22,026 nucleotides of DNA from Euplotes aediculatus (Eukaryota > Ciliophora > Spirotrichea > Euplotida > Euplotidae). Below the pieces are notes generated by a model. The model saw only the letters and a list, made by a program, of their open reading frames with translations. It made no database searches and was not told the origin of the DNA. The stretch is from contig JAQGFW010027010.1 of NCBI GenBank assembly GCA_030463445.1, forward strand, positions 1 through 22,026, written 5' to 3'. Position numbers and translations under genes: made by a program. Positions within the stretch are counted from its first letter, which is position 1, and each line of letters starts with the position of its first letter. This document shows positions 14,896 to 22,026 of the stretch, in pieces.

Positions 14896-15435
14896 ATGAA
14901 AACCAAATTATTATTAATTGGATTGTTGATGTTTTCTATTCTATCATGTAAAAAAGAAGAAGTTGAAGGCGAAGAAAATGAATTGATTACAACATTAAAG
15001 CTTAAGTTTACTACGGGCGGAACAACCCAAACTTTTTCATTTAAGGATATTGATGGCGATGGCGGGACTGCTCCGACTATTGATAACATCACTTTGAAGC
15101 CAAATACAACTTATAATTTGGCGGTTGAGATTCTTAATGAGTCAGTTATGCCAGCCGACGACATCACTAAAGAAATTGTAGAAGAAGCCGATGAGCATTT
15201 GATGGTTTACACACCTTCACCAGCCAACTTATTGACGTACACTTACGGCGATAAAGATAGTAGAAACTTCCCGATTGGCTTGACAGGCACAGTAACAACA
15301 ACTACGGCAGGAACTGGGAAATTGAAGGTTCAGCTTCGTCACCAACCACCAGCCAATGGTACTCCAATCAAAAATGGTACTGTAACACCTGGTAGTGATG
15401 ATGTCAATGTAGATTTTAATGTAACTATCCAATAA
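14896..15435 (+). CDS. Surface lipoprotein, flavobacterial 'type 1 periplasmic binding fold' annotated family
   Basis: A 179-residue lipoprotein. The start is set at MKTKLLLIGLLMFSILSC, a lipoprotein signal peptide with the lipid-modified Cys18. A longer reading frame reaching upstream to 14803 would pass through the promoter and is rejected. CKKEEVEGEE after the cysteine fits the lysine-plus-acidic export signal described for surface lipoproteins in Bacteroidota, so the protein probably faces outward. The mature sequence (LKLKFTTGGTTQTFSFKDIDGDGG, quoted in parts as TTQTFSFKDIDGDGG; LKPNTTYNLAVEILNES; ADEHLMVY; KLKVQLRHQP) resembles a Bacteroidota family often annotated 'type 1 periplasmic binding fold superfamily protein'. 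I recall members beside TonB receptors, though none adjoins this one. The function is unknown. Expression is probably controlled by the operators at 14821 and 14861. Confidence 0.88.
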   Translation: MKTKLLLIGLLMFSILSCKKEEVEGEENELITTLKLKFTTGGTTQTFSFKDIDGDGGTAPTIDNITLKPNTTYNLAVEILNESVMPADDITKEIVEEADEHLMVYTPSPANLLTYTYGDKDSRNFPIGLTGTVTTTTAGTGKLKVQLRHQPPANGTPIKNGTVTPGSDDVNVDFNVTIQ

Positions 15436-15444
15436 TATTATTGG
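15429..15444. repeat. 16-bp perfect palindrome over the lipoprotein stop codon
   Basis: CCAATAATATTATTGG is fully self-complementary and includes the TAA stop at 15433-15435. It is AT-rich and short. It may pause ribosomes or polymerase or may be chance. Confidence 0.5.
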
Positions 15445-15454
15445 ACATATAAAT

Positions 15455-15525
15455 GAAAAAGTCGTGGGTCATCAACTCACGACTTTTTTGTTTCTAACAT
15501 CTATTTTGGTTTGTAAAACCTACCT
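15455..15525 (-). ncRNA. Candidate small RNA of about 70 nt under operator control
   Basis: A consensus promoter at 15532-15563 points leftward and would start transcription near 15525. The first terminator met is the hairpin at 15456-15489, with a T run on the minus strand, giving an RNA of about 70 nt. No reading frame longer than seven codons was found in this stretch. The alternative is that the promoter is a relic or initiates antisense transcription that reads into the lipoprotein gene. No transcript evidence is available from sequence alone. Confidence 0.3.
15456..15489. terminator. Intrinsic terminator, usable in both directions
   Basis: A 13-bp stem (15457-15469 with 15475-15487, one G-T pair on the plus strand) closes a 5-nt loop and is followed by TTTTTT on the plus strand and by TTTTTC on the minus strand. 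It serves the lipoprotein gene and would also stop the short leftward RNA predicted from the promoter at 15532-15563. Confidence 0.85.
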
Positions 15526-15531
15526 ATGATA

Positions 15532-15563
15532 CAAATATAGGCAAAATGCAATATTGTTGCAAA
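15532..15563 (-). promoter_or_regulatory. Leftward consensus promoter overlapping the 46-bp palindrome
   Basis: On the minus strand, TTTG (15563-15560), 20 nt, TATATTTG (15539-15532): an exact match in both elements and spacing. The -33 element sits inside the left arm of the palindrome. No protein gene lies downstream in this direction before the opposite-strand lipoprotein gene. Confidence 0.65.
15547..15561. promoter_or_regulatory. Operator candidate 3
   Basis: TGCAATATTGTTGCA, an exact TGCAA-N5-TTGCA repeat and the reverse complement of operator 4. It overlaps the -33 box of the leftward promoter by two bases. Confidence 0.6.
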
Positions 15564-15569
15564 TAAATT

Positions 15570-15584
15570 TGCAACAATATTGCA
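15570..15584. promoter_or_regulatory. Operator candidate 4
   Basis: TGCAACAATATTGCA, an exact TGCAA-N5-TTGCA repeat in the right arm of the palindrome. It reads as a 7-1-7 inverted repeat, the usual geometry of FUR-superfamily sites. Confidence 0.6.
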
Positions 15585-15630
15585 TTTTATTTTAATGGCT
15601 CATATAACCTATTAATTTACAACGAATTAC

Positions 15631-15661
15631 AAAAAACACCCCAACTTTTTGGAGTTGGGGT
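15631..15661 (-). terminator. Intrinsic terminator of the Asp-box protein gene
   Basis: A 9-bp stem (15638-15646 with 15653-15661, ACCCCAACT/AGTTGGGGT) around a 6-nt loop. Read leftward it is followed by a T run. It lies 27 nt past the stop codon at 15688. Confidence 0.85.
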
Positions 15662-15687
15662 ATAACGTTTCATTGAACTATTAATTA

Positions 15688-18600
15688 TCAATTATCTACT
15701 GCTTTGTATTCTTCAAAACTTCTCACTTTTAGTTCAGGCATTTTGGCTTTTGCCATCGCAGGAGCTAATTTGTCTAAACTTGCTTTTAAACCATCCATCT
15801 GTGTTTTGGCGGCGGTCAGTTTTTCTTCTAATACTTTCATACTTGCCAACTGAGCATTGGTCGGGCGGCCTGTATAACTCAAAACTTCGGCGTATAAACT
15901 CGAAATTTTTTCTCTCAATTGCGGCTCGGCGGTACCTACATAATTATCGCCTTTCAATACCACCAAAGATTCCTTCATTGACTGCATTTTACTTGCAATA
16001 TCGGCCACCGGAAACTGCTTTTTCATTTTTGCAGAAGTCAATTTAGGAACAATAGAATCAATTTTTACCTGATAATTATCAATTTGGTCAACTAAATAAC
16101 CCAATTCTTCGCTCATGTTGAAGAGTTTCATTGCTGTCTCAAACTGTAACTTACGGTCATCCGCTGTGTGAATAGATTTTGGATTAGCAATCAAATTTAC
16201 CGTACTTTCGTAGGTCTTGTTTGCTTTCGTAATTTTAACTTTATAAGTACCCGGAAGCACAGTTGGACCTTGAAAACCACCAAAAACCAATGTTTTGCCT
16301 TTGGCAACTTTTGGTGGTTTTAGGCTGTAGTTCCAATCTACATAGTTTATTCCTTTCGACTTCCCTGGAGCTAAATCGGCAATTTTTTTATCATTTTGGT
16401 CGAATATCTCTAAAGACATTTTACCAAAAGTATGTCTGCTTTTTAGATAGTAAACAATTTGTGCCATGGATGTCGGGTTTTCACCAACAAACTCTCCCAT
16501 GCGGGCATATCCACCAAATGCACCCGACTCAGCCATTTTACTTGGCTTTGTATTAAAGAAATGCAAATCTTTTGCAATAATATCTTTTGTAAGCTGACGC
16601 AAAGGTGAAATATCATCAATGATGATGATACCACGACCGTGGGTAGCCATGACGAGGGCGTCTTCGGTAGGATGCAGGGCAATCCAATGCACGGCAACAG
16701 GTGGCATATTATTTTTGAACTGCGACCAGTTCTGTCCACCATCAATAGTCACATAAAGACCTCCTTCAGTACCTAAAAATAATAAATTAGGGTTTTTGTA
16801 ATCTTCTTTTATGTTTCGGACAAATGTTTTCAAATCTGGCGAAACGATTGATTTCCAAGTTTTTCCAGCATCGGTTGTCTTATAAACGTACGGCTTGAAA
16901 TCACCACTGGTGTAGCCCGTAAATACGGCATAGGCTGTATTTTTATCAAAACTACTCGGCTCAATAAAATAAGCCCAAGTATTTTTGGGAAGATTCGGAA
17001 TATTAGCCGTTACGTTTGTCCAAGTTTTACCACCATCTTGAGTCAATTGCACATTACCGTCATCGGTTCCGACCCAAATGATGTTTTGGTCTAATGGCGA
17101 TTCATTTACAGCGAAAATCGTACAGTGATTCTCTGCACCCGAATTATCCATACTTAGCCCGCCCGAGTTCTCTTGTTGTTGCTTGGCGGGGTCGTTGGTT
17201 GTCAAATCGGGCGAAATCTTAACCCAGGTTTCTCCTCTGTCATCGGATTTATGCAAAAACTGACTTCCGACATACAATCTATCAGGATTATTCTGACTCG
17301 TAGCGATTGGAGTGTTCCAATTAAATCTAAATTTAGGGTCATTTGCTTCTGGAAACGGTTTGATGACTTTAGCCGAGTTTTTCTCAAGATTTATTCTCCA
17401 AATATATTCAGCTCCTTGCATTTCTGAGTAAACGATATTTGGGTCTTTTGGATGCGGAAACACACGAAATCCATCGCCTTGACCTACCGAAACCCAATCA
17501 CGGTTTTCGATTCCACCCGGTTTTGAAGAAGGTCCTATCCACGAACCGTTATCTTGCAAACCACCATATACTTTAAAAGGTGTTTGGTTATCTATTGCCA
17601 CTTGGTAGTATTGCGAAATCGGCAATCCTTTTGCCATGTCCCAGATTGAGCCACCGTCATAAGAGCGATAAAAACCTCCGTCATCGCACAAATAAATACG
17701 ATTAGAATCGTGTAAATCAAACCAGAAATCGTGAACATCGGCGTGGATTCCACCACCAATATCTTTAAATGTTTTTCCACCATCTTTACTAATTGAGCCA
17801 TTTAAACCTGCTTTGAGAACAATATCAGGGTTTTTTGGGTCAATAACGATTCGTGAGAAATAAAAAGGACGTACTACCAAGCCAAAGTCGCCATTAGTTC
17901 TTTTCCAAGTGCTTCCTCCGTCATCAGACCTGTAAAGTCCTTTGTCGGTATCTTTCTCTGACTCAATGACTGAATAAAGAATATTTGGATTCGATGGGGC
18001 TACTGCAATGGCGATTCTACCTAATTTTCCTGCTGGAAAACCATTATGAATTTTGTTCCAAGTTTTGCCGCCATCGGTAGTTTTGTATAATGCACTGTTT
18101 TCGCCACCCGAATTGAATGAATAAGCAGTTCGGCGGAATTCCCAAAAAGAAGCATACATAATGCTCGGATTTTTTGGGTCCATCACCAAATCAGAACAGC
18201 CAGTTGACGGATTAACGTAGAATATCTTTTCCCAAGTTTTGCCGCCATCGGTAGTTTTATAGACGCCACGGTCTTGGCTATCGCTCCAAAGAGCCCCTAA
18301 AACCCCCACAAATACCTCATTTGTATTGTTTGGGTTTATCTTTATTGAACTTATTCTTTCCGAATTCGCCAATCCCATGTTGGTCCAGTTTTGACCTCCA
18401 TCGGTGGTTTTATAAATTCCATCGCCGATGGTTACCGAGTTTCGGGTCCAGATTTCGCCCGTACCAACCCAAATTACTTGGTCGGGATTTTTAGGGTCAA
18501 CGGTTATAGCACCGATTGACTGCGTGTGTTTTTCGAAGATTGGATTGAATGTAACACCTCCATCACCAGTTTTCCATACACCACCACCAGCCGCACCAGC

Positions 18601-18786
18601 ATACAGTACTTTGTTATTGGTTGGGTGGCCTTCAATATCAGTTATACGACCACTCATCAAGGCTGGGCCAATATGTCTTGCTCTCATCGAGCCAAAAATC
18701 TCATCGCCTTTTATAGGTAATGCTTCTTGGGCGATTGCTGACAATCCAAGACCCAAAAATGAGCTTAATAATATTATTTTTTTCAT
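15688..18786 (-). CDS. Exported VPS10/sortilin-like beta-propeller protein with Asp-box repeats
   Basis: A 1032-residue exported protein with a signal peptide at 1-19 (SAIAQ). At least ten Asp-box (BNR) motifs of the form S/T-x-D-G-G-x-T-W run through the first three quarters, for example KTGDGGVTF, KTTDGGQNW, KTTDGGKTW (twice), RSDDGGSTW, RSYDGGSIW, TQDGGKTW and TIDGGQNW. They indicate one or two large beta-propellers, as in the bacterial 'VPS10 domain / glycosyl hydrolase' annotated family. MATHGRGI and IDDISPLR close the propeller part. About 760-870 look like a beta-sandwich (GTYKVKIT), and the last 150 residues are helical and charged. No sialidase active-site arginine pattern was recognised, so an enzymatic role is not claimed. 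The start lies only about 18 nt after a terminator hairpin belonging to the upstream gene. Confidence 0.9.
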   Translation of the reverse strand: MKKIILLSSFLGLGLSAIAQEALPIKGDEIFGSMRARHIGPALMSGRITDIEGHPTNNKVLYAGAAGGGVWKTGDGGVTFNPIFEKHTQSIGAITVDPKNPDQVIWVGTGEIWTRNSVTIGDGIYKTTDGGQNWTNMGLANSERISSIKINPNNTNEVFVGVLGALWSDSQDRGVYKTTDGGKTWEKIFYVNPSTGCSDLVMDPKNPSIMYASFWEFRRTAYSFNSGGENSALYKTTDGGKTWNKIHNGFPAGKLGRIAIAVAPSNPNILYSVIESEKDTDKGLYRSDDGGSTWKRTNGDFGLVVRPFYFSRIVIDPKNPDIVLKAGLNGSISKDGGKTFKDIGGGIHADVHDFWFDLHDSNRIYLCDDGGFYRSYDGGSIWDMAKGLPISQYYQVAIDNQTPFKVYGGLQDNGSWIGPSSKPGGIENRDWVSVGQGDGFRVFPHPKDPNIVYSEMQGAEYIWRINLEKNSAKVIKPFPEANDPKFRFNWNTPIATSQNNPDRLYVGSQFLHKSDDRGETWVKISPDLTTNDPAKQQQENSGGLSMDNSGAENHCTIFAVNESPLDQNIIWVGTDDGNVQLTQDGGKTWTNVTANIPNLPKNTWAYFIEPSSFDKNTAYAVFTGYTSGDFKPYVYKTTDAGKTWKSIVSPDLKTFVRNIKEDYKNPNLLFLGTEGGLYVTIDGGQNWSQFKNNMPPVAVHWIALHPTEDALVMATHGRGIIIIDDISPLRQLTKDIIAKDLHFFNTKPSKMAESGAFGGYARMGEFVGENPTSMAQIVYYLKSRHTFGKMSLEIFDQNDKKIADLAPGKSKGINYVDWNYSLKPPKVAKGKTLVFGGFQGPTVLPGTYKVKITKANKTYESTVNLIANPKSIHTADDRKLQFETAMKLFNMSEELGYLVDQIDNYQVKIDSIVPKLTSAKMKKQFPVADIASKMQSMKESLVVLKGDNYVGTAEPQLREKISSLYAEVLSYTGRPTNAQLASMKVLEEKLTAAKTQMDGLKASLDKLAPAMAKAKMPELKVRSFEEYKAVDN

Positions 18787-18802
18787 ACTTTATTGATAAA
18801 AA

Positions 18803-18828
18803 AGCCTCATTTAGGGATAAATGAGGCT
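18803..18828 (-). terminator. Intrinsic terminator or attenuator between the LolA-like and Asp-box protein genes
   Basis: An 11-bp perfect stem AGCCTCATTTA/TAAATGAGGCT with a 4-nt loop, followed leftward by TTTTTT. It is a textbook terminator 17 nt past the stop of the LolA-like gene. The start codon of the next gene is only about 17 nt further on, with no promoter visible between, so that gene may depend on read-through. Confidence 0.88.
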
Positions 18829-18845
18829 AAGTTTGAAAAGAAGAA

Positions 18846-19595
18846 TTAGTTTGTAGGAAATGCAAATTCTTTGTTATCAATCGGAACATTCATTTCAAGT
18901 TTTTCCATAACCATCGTAAAAACAACTTGACCGTTCACTTTTTGGCTAATCGTAAAAGGAAAATAAAGCCCATTAATCTCTTGATAATCACTCATTAAAG
19001 TTTCGATTGCAACATCTTTCATTTCTCCTTTCTTACCAACACTACGGTTCATAATTGCCACGCCGTTTTCTTTATCAAAAAAGTAAAAGCTAAAATCTTG
19101 TTCTTCTTTTCCGTCAACCTTGATTGGCTTTTTTGTCAATTTAATTTTATAGCAATCTGTTCCTTCTACTTTTTCTTCACCTTCGAGTGCAATGCTATAT
19201 CCTTTTGCTTTATAATCTAAGAATGGGTCTGGAAAATCCAAAGATTTAGCCGCATTCTCGCTGTCTTCGGCTTCACCTTTTTCAGCTTTCATTGTCATAA
19301 AATTGGTTTTCCACATTTCTTTTCCATCAAAAGCCGATATTGTGATGTCCTTACCCTGAAAATTAATACTTTGCTTCATTAGATTAGGGGCTTTTTGAAG
19401 GCTAACAATTGGGAATTCCATACCTCCTTGTTTGCCTTTAGCGGTCATTTTAACGCTTTTCAACTCAGCCCATTTAGCAGCTCCACCTGTTACTTCGATG
19501 TATTTGTTTACGATTTCTTCGGCGGTTTGAGCCTGTGAAAAAGTGGCTGCGAAAGTCATGACAGTCGCAAGTAAAAGTTTGATTGTTTTTTTCAT
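18846..19595 (-). CDS. LolA-like outer-membrane lipoprotein-sorting family protein
   Basis: A 249-residue exported protein with a signal peptide at 1-22 (ATFSQAQ). The mature part resembles LolA/LolB-fold 'outer membrane lipoprotein-sorting' proteins of Bacteroidota: an opening helix (AEEIVNKYIEVTGGAAKW), then an open beta-barrel (VKMTAKGKQGGMEFPIV, ISAFDGKEMW, CYKIKLTKKPIKVDGKE, FYFFDKENGVAIMNRS) ending EFAFPTN. This fold holds lipids or lipidated peptides in a cavity. Whether this member carries lipoproteins or another ligand is not known, and a housekeeping lolA is usually elsewhere and shorter. A minus-strand TATTTTTG at 19627-19620 may be its -7 element, but the nearest TTTG is 24 nt upstream, longer than ideal. 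It ends in a strong terminator. Confidence 0.8.
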   Translation of the reverse strand: MKKTIKLLLATVMTFAATFSQAQTAEEIVNKYIEVTGGAAKWAELKSVKMTAKGKQGGMEFPIVSLQKAPNLMKQSINFQGKDITISAFDGKEMWKTNFMTMKAEKGEAEDSENAAKSLDFPDPFLDYKAKGYSIALEGEEKVEGTDCYKIKLTKKPIKVDGKEEQDFSFYFFDKENGVAIMNRSVGKKGEMKDVAIETLMSDYQEINGLYFPFTISQKVNGQVVFTMVMEKLEMNVPIDNKEFAFPTN

Positions 19596-19776
19596 TTATT
19601 AAAGGTTTTTAATTTGTTTCAAAAATATGACTTTACAATTATTATAAACTTCAAAATGTTACAAATGGTTTTTTTCCTATTTAATAATGTTGTTATTCAA
19701 TATTAAGAACTTTCTTATCATCAAGTTAAAATAATTTTAATAAACATCAGCAATACTATCGCCTAAGTGTTACAAT

Positions 19777-22008
19777 TTAAAATTGCTTCATATAGCTAAT
19801 TTTGGCTATGCTTTGGTCATTTCTAATTGTATTAAATCGATTTAAATCATTGTTGTATTGCTGTGTTGTATTGCTGTTAAATACCAAATACAAAAAACTC
19901 AATGGGGCAAATTCCCAGCTTCCACGAAGGTTCAAACGACCTCGGCTGTCAAAAGTGTTGTATTGGTAAAAGGACGACAATTGGATTCTTGAATTGGGAG
20001 CTATACGTAAGCCTACGGAATATAAATCTGTTCTAAAGTCTTCATTTTTTACGCCAAAATCTTTAAAATCACTATGCTCGTAACTTGCCGTAAGTGCTAT
20101 ATTTGGAATGGGGGCTAATCTGCCAGAGAGAGTTAGCGTGTTTAGTTTTCCATTAAAATAGCCTCCAAATTCATACTTTGACTCTATTGATGCCTTTTTT
20201 GAAGCATCTGACTCATATCGAATGAGTTGCCGAGTAACGTTGTAATTTCCAATCGGAATATCTCTCCCCAAAATCGCAAAAGAGAAATTGTAACGCTGCC
20301 AAGTAGGAAAAATAGAATACTCAATTTGAGCGTTTGATGACGTAATAATGTAAATCGGAAATATATACAAACTCGATTCTTGTTGGGAAAAATCATTGGC
20401 ATTTTGGTAATAATTTACAAAAATGCCTGGGTCCCAACGGCGAATGAGCTTGCCCAATTTACCTTTTGGCCGCCAAATATAATAGCCACCGGGGTTGTGA
20501 TGAATGGTATTATTGGCAAAAACGAAACCCATACCCGGCACATATTTTTCATCTACAAATTTTGTAACCCAGCCCAAATAGGCGTTTTGTGGCGTGTATC
20601 CTGCAAAAACATGCCCAGCCAAACCCATTTTTTCAGAACTGTTATCCCGTGAACCTGACAGCAAATAAGTTACCGTCCAGCTATCATTTGGGCGAATGAG
20701 TCCATCTACTGTGAGGGTCGTATTATTTTTTTCTAAAAAACCTTTTTCAGCATTTGCTTCGTCTAATTTATGGGTGAGCATGATACCCACGTTATTTTGT
20801 TTGCCATAATTTTGGAGGTAACGAAATACACCAAAATTTGCCCCTGCTTGATTATCATTGCCTCGCTGATGCACATAAAGCCCTGCAATGGTGCGTTTTC
20901 GGGTGCGGTCGGTGTAGCGAAGTCCTGCATCTATGGGTACAGATTCCGCATTAAATTGGGCATTGGCCAAGCCTATAGTACGGCTAAAAAAGGGATTGAT
21001 ACCATCTGTTCCTGCTCCGGCATAAACACCTGAGTTTTCGAGAAAAAACTGCCTTCTTTCAGGGAAAAATATATTGAAACGTGTGGTATTATTTACAGCT
21101 CTGTCCACATCGGCCTGTGCAAAGTCGGTATTGAATGTAAAATCTAATACAGAATGAGAATTTACGGCCCATTTTACATCGCCACCCAGTTTCGGATTCG
21201 AGATTGCACTCTTTTGCCCATTGGCATCCGTTATGCGGTCGTTTTGGTAAAGCAGGTAGGGATTTACTCTGAAATTGACCGATGGTTTGGGTAGCTCCAA
21301 ACCTTTGAGCTGAGCCGAATAGGTCATGCGGTATGGCGAAAATGATTGTGGAATGGCTGGAAATGAGCTTACTTCATAATCCCGACGTGCCAATCTGGCA
21401 AAGGTTACGCCCCAAGAAGGTTCGCCCTCCTTTTTTTCATACCTGAGAGATTTGAATGGAATGGCAAATTCAGCAAAATAACCATTATCCGTCTGAAAAG
21501 TACGAACTCGCCAAAGGGCATCCCAATCATTGTCTCTGATATTATCGTCAAAAACCTGTAACTCACGCTGATTACCATAAGGAGTGGTTTGAAAACTCAC
21601 ACAAAATCTTTTGAGGTTTTGAGGGTCAAGCTGAAGGTAAAAAATATCGTTTTCGCCATAAACGAAATCTCGACGTAGGTCTTGAACCCTGATTCCTTTT
21701 TTGCCCAAGCTGTCGGCACAAAATACTCCGAAATACAGATTTTTATCATCAAAAAGAACCTTTACTTCGGTTTTGTGTTTAATTTTTCCAGCCTGACGAG
21801 GCTCCATCATAAAGAAATCGGAGGTTACAGGAGCATTTTTCCAATCACTTTCATTGAGTTTTCCGTCAACCATAATAGCATTTTGGGCCTTAACAGCCTG
21901 TATGACTGGGGCATTGACGGGCGGCAGAAAATTACCAGTTGCCAGAGAATCCTGAGCTTGTGTTTTAAAGTAAAGTATTGTTAATGAGAGTAGTAATAGT
22001 TTTTTCAT
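19777..22008 (-). CDS. DUF5916 outer-membrane barrel protein with CBM9-like N-terminal domain
   Basis: A 743-residue exported protein. The signal peptide is 1-18 (FKTQAQ). About residues 35-210 form a CBM9-like beta-sandwich (VDGKLNESDWKNAP; VLFDDKNLYFGVFC), typical at the N-terminus of this family. From about 225 onward a DUF5916 region follows, with NPYLLYQND, DFTFNTDFAQADVDRAVNN, FFPERRQFFLENSGVY and many amphipathic aromatic strands ending SYMKQF, so a large beta-barrel in the outer membrane is expected. Family members have no firmly established role, and sugar binding by the first domain is inferred only from fold. The start is 18 nt from the window edge, so the promoter is not visible. 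No clear terminator was found in the 181 nt before the next gene. Confidence 0.9.
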   Translation of the reverse strand: MKKLLLLSLTILYFKTQAQDSLATGNFLPPVNAPVIQAVKAQNAIMVDGKLNESDWKNAPVTSDFFMMEPRQAGKIKHKTEVKVLFDDKNLYFGVFCADSLGKKGIRVQDLRRDFVYGENDIFYLQLDPQNLKRFCVSFQTTPYGNQRELQVFDDNIRDNDWDALWRVRTFQTDNGYFAEFAIPFKSLRYEKKEGEPSWGVTFARLARRDYEVSSFPAIPQSFSPYRMTYSAQLKGLELPKPSVNFRVNPYLLYQNDRITDANGQKSAISNPKLGGDVKWAVNSHSVLDFTFNTDFAQADVDRAVNNTTRFNIFFPERRQFFLENSGVYAGAGTDGINPFFSRTIGLANAQFNAESVPIDAGLRYTDRTRKRTIAGLYVHQRGNDNQAGANFGVFRYLQNYGKQNNVGIMLTHKLDEANAEKGFLEKNNTTLTVDGLIRPNDSWTVTYLLSGSRDNSSEKMGLAGHVFAGYTPQNAYLGWVTKFVDEKYVPGMGFVFANNTIHHNPGGYYIWRPKGKLGKLIRRWDPGIFVNYYQNANDFSQQESSLYIFPIYIITSSNAQIEYSIFPTWQRYNFSFAILGRDIPIGNYNVTRQLIRYESDASKKASIESKYEFGGYFNGKLNTLTLSGRLAPIPNIALTASYEHSDFKDFGVKNEDFRTDLYSVGLRIAPNSRIQLSSFYQYNTFDSRGRLNLRGSWEFAPLSFLYLVFNSNTTQQYNNDLNRFNTIRNDQSIAKISYMKQF

Positions 22009-22026
22009 AAAATTAAGATTTTATAA

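Larger units (their letters stand above)
15543..15588. repeat. 46-bp near-perfect palindrome holding two operator copies
   Basis: Arms 15543-15564 and 15567-15588 are exact reverse complements (22 bp each) around an AA spacer. Each arm contains one exact TGCAA-N5-TTGCA repeat (15547-15561 and 15570-15584, 23 bp apart). Followed by TTTTATTTT on the plus strand, it could also form an RNA hairpin. It fills the middle of the 252-nt gap between the lipoprotein gene and the convergent Asp-box protein gene. Confidence 0.85.

Noticed and set aside
15688-18786. Sialidase or other glycosidase, suggested by many Asp-boxes
   Set aside because: Asp-boxes are structural and shared by sortilin/VPS10 and photosystem-assembly propellers. 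The sialidase arginine triad and FRIP-type motif were not recognised.
18428-18796. Open reading frame of 122 codons on the plus strand inside the Asp-box protein gene
   Set aside because: Antisense to repeated Asp-box coding sequence. Its proline/serine/isoleucine-rich content is what reverse-reading those repeats would give.
1-22026. tRNA, rRNA, insertion sequences, prophage or integrase genes
   Set aside because: No cloverleaf-like GC-rich segments, rRNA-like stretches, transposase motifs or phage proteins were recognised in any intergenic gap or frame.

Overview
The window looks like chromosome of a gliding or saprophytic Bacteroidota, most likely order Cytophagales (Emticicia/Runella/Spirosoma-like). 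The support is an AT-rich base composition, near-perfect Bacteroidota promoters (TTTG, 19-21 nt, TAnnTTTG) and no obvious Shine-Dalgarno sequences. The gene content agrees: a TonB receptor with an N-terminal carboxypeptidase-regulatory domain, a cellulase with a type IX secretion (T9SS) sorting tail, DUF4953 and DUF5916 proteins, and a sortilin-like Asp-box protein. No phage, IS element, CRISPR array, rRNA or tRNA was seen.

Layout. 1-3840: a leftward three-gene operon (coiled-coil periplasmic protein, small carboxypeptidase-regulatory-like protein, TonB-dependent receptor) with a clear promoter at 3806-3836 and a terminator at 9-40. 3905-5621: leftward malate dehydrogenase (mdh) and rightward DUF1232 protein, divergent across a 283-nt gap holding an 11-bp-periodic, inverted repeat array. 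5633-5672: a perfect 40-bp palindrome between convergent genes. 5716-6626: a leftward outer-membrane barrel protein. 6627-13713: a rightward series of zinc metalloprotease, short-chain dehydrogenase, GH5 endoglucanase, RarA and a small barrel protein. 13832-15660: leftward dienelactone hydrolase and divergent rightward surface lipoprotein, with an operator/palindrome system around the lipoprotein gene. 15688-22008: three leftward envelope or secreted proteins (VPS10/Asp-box protein, LolA-like protein, DUF5916 barrel).

Most products carry signal peptides, so the region is devoted to the envelope and secretion; mdh, rarA, DUF1232 and the dehydrogenase are the exceptions. No metabolic pathway links the genes as a whole. 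The cellulase stands alone without SusC/SusD partners.

The most notable non-coding signal is a 15-bp inverted repeat, TGCAA-N5-TTGCA. It occurs twice over the promoter of the surface lipoprotein and twice inside a 46-bp near-perfect palindrome downstream of the same gene. That palindrome also holds the -33 box of a consensus leftward promoter, which could drive a short RNA of about 70 nt ending at the lipoprotein gene's terminator hairpin. This looks like a small regulon of a metal-type (FUR-superfamily) repressor, with a possible regulated small RNA. The regulator identity and the RNA are inference.
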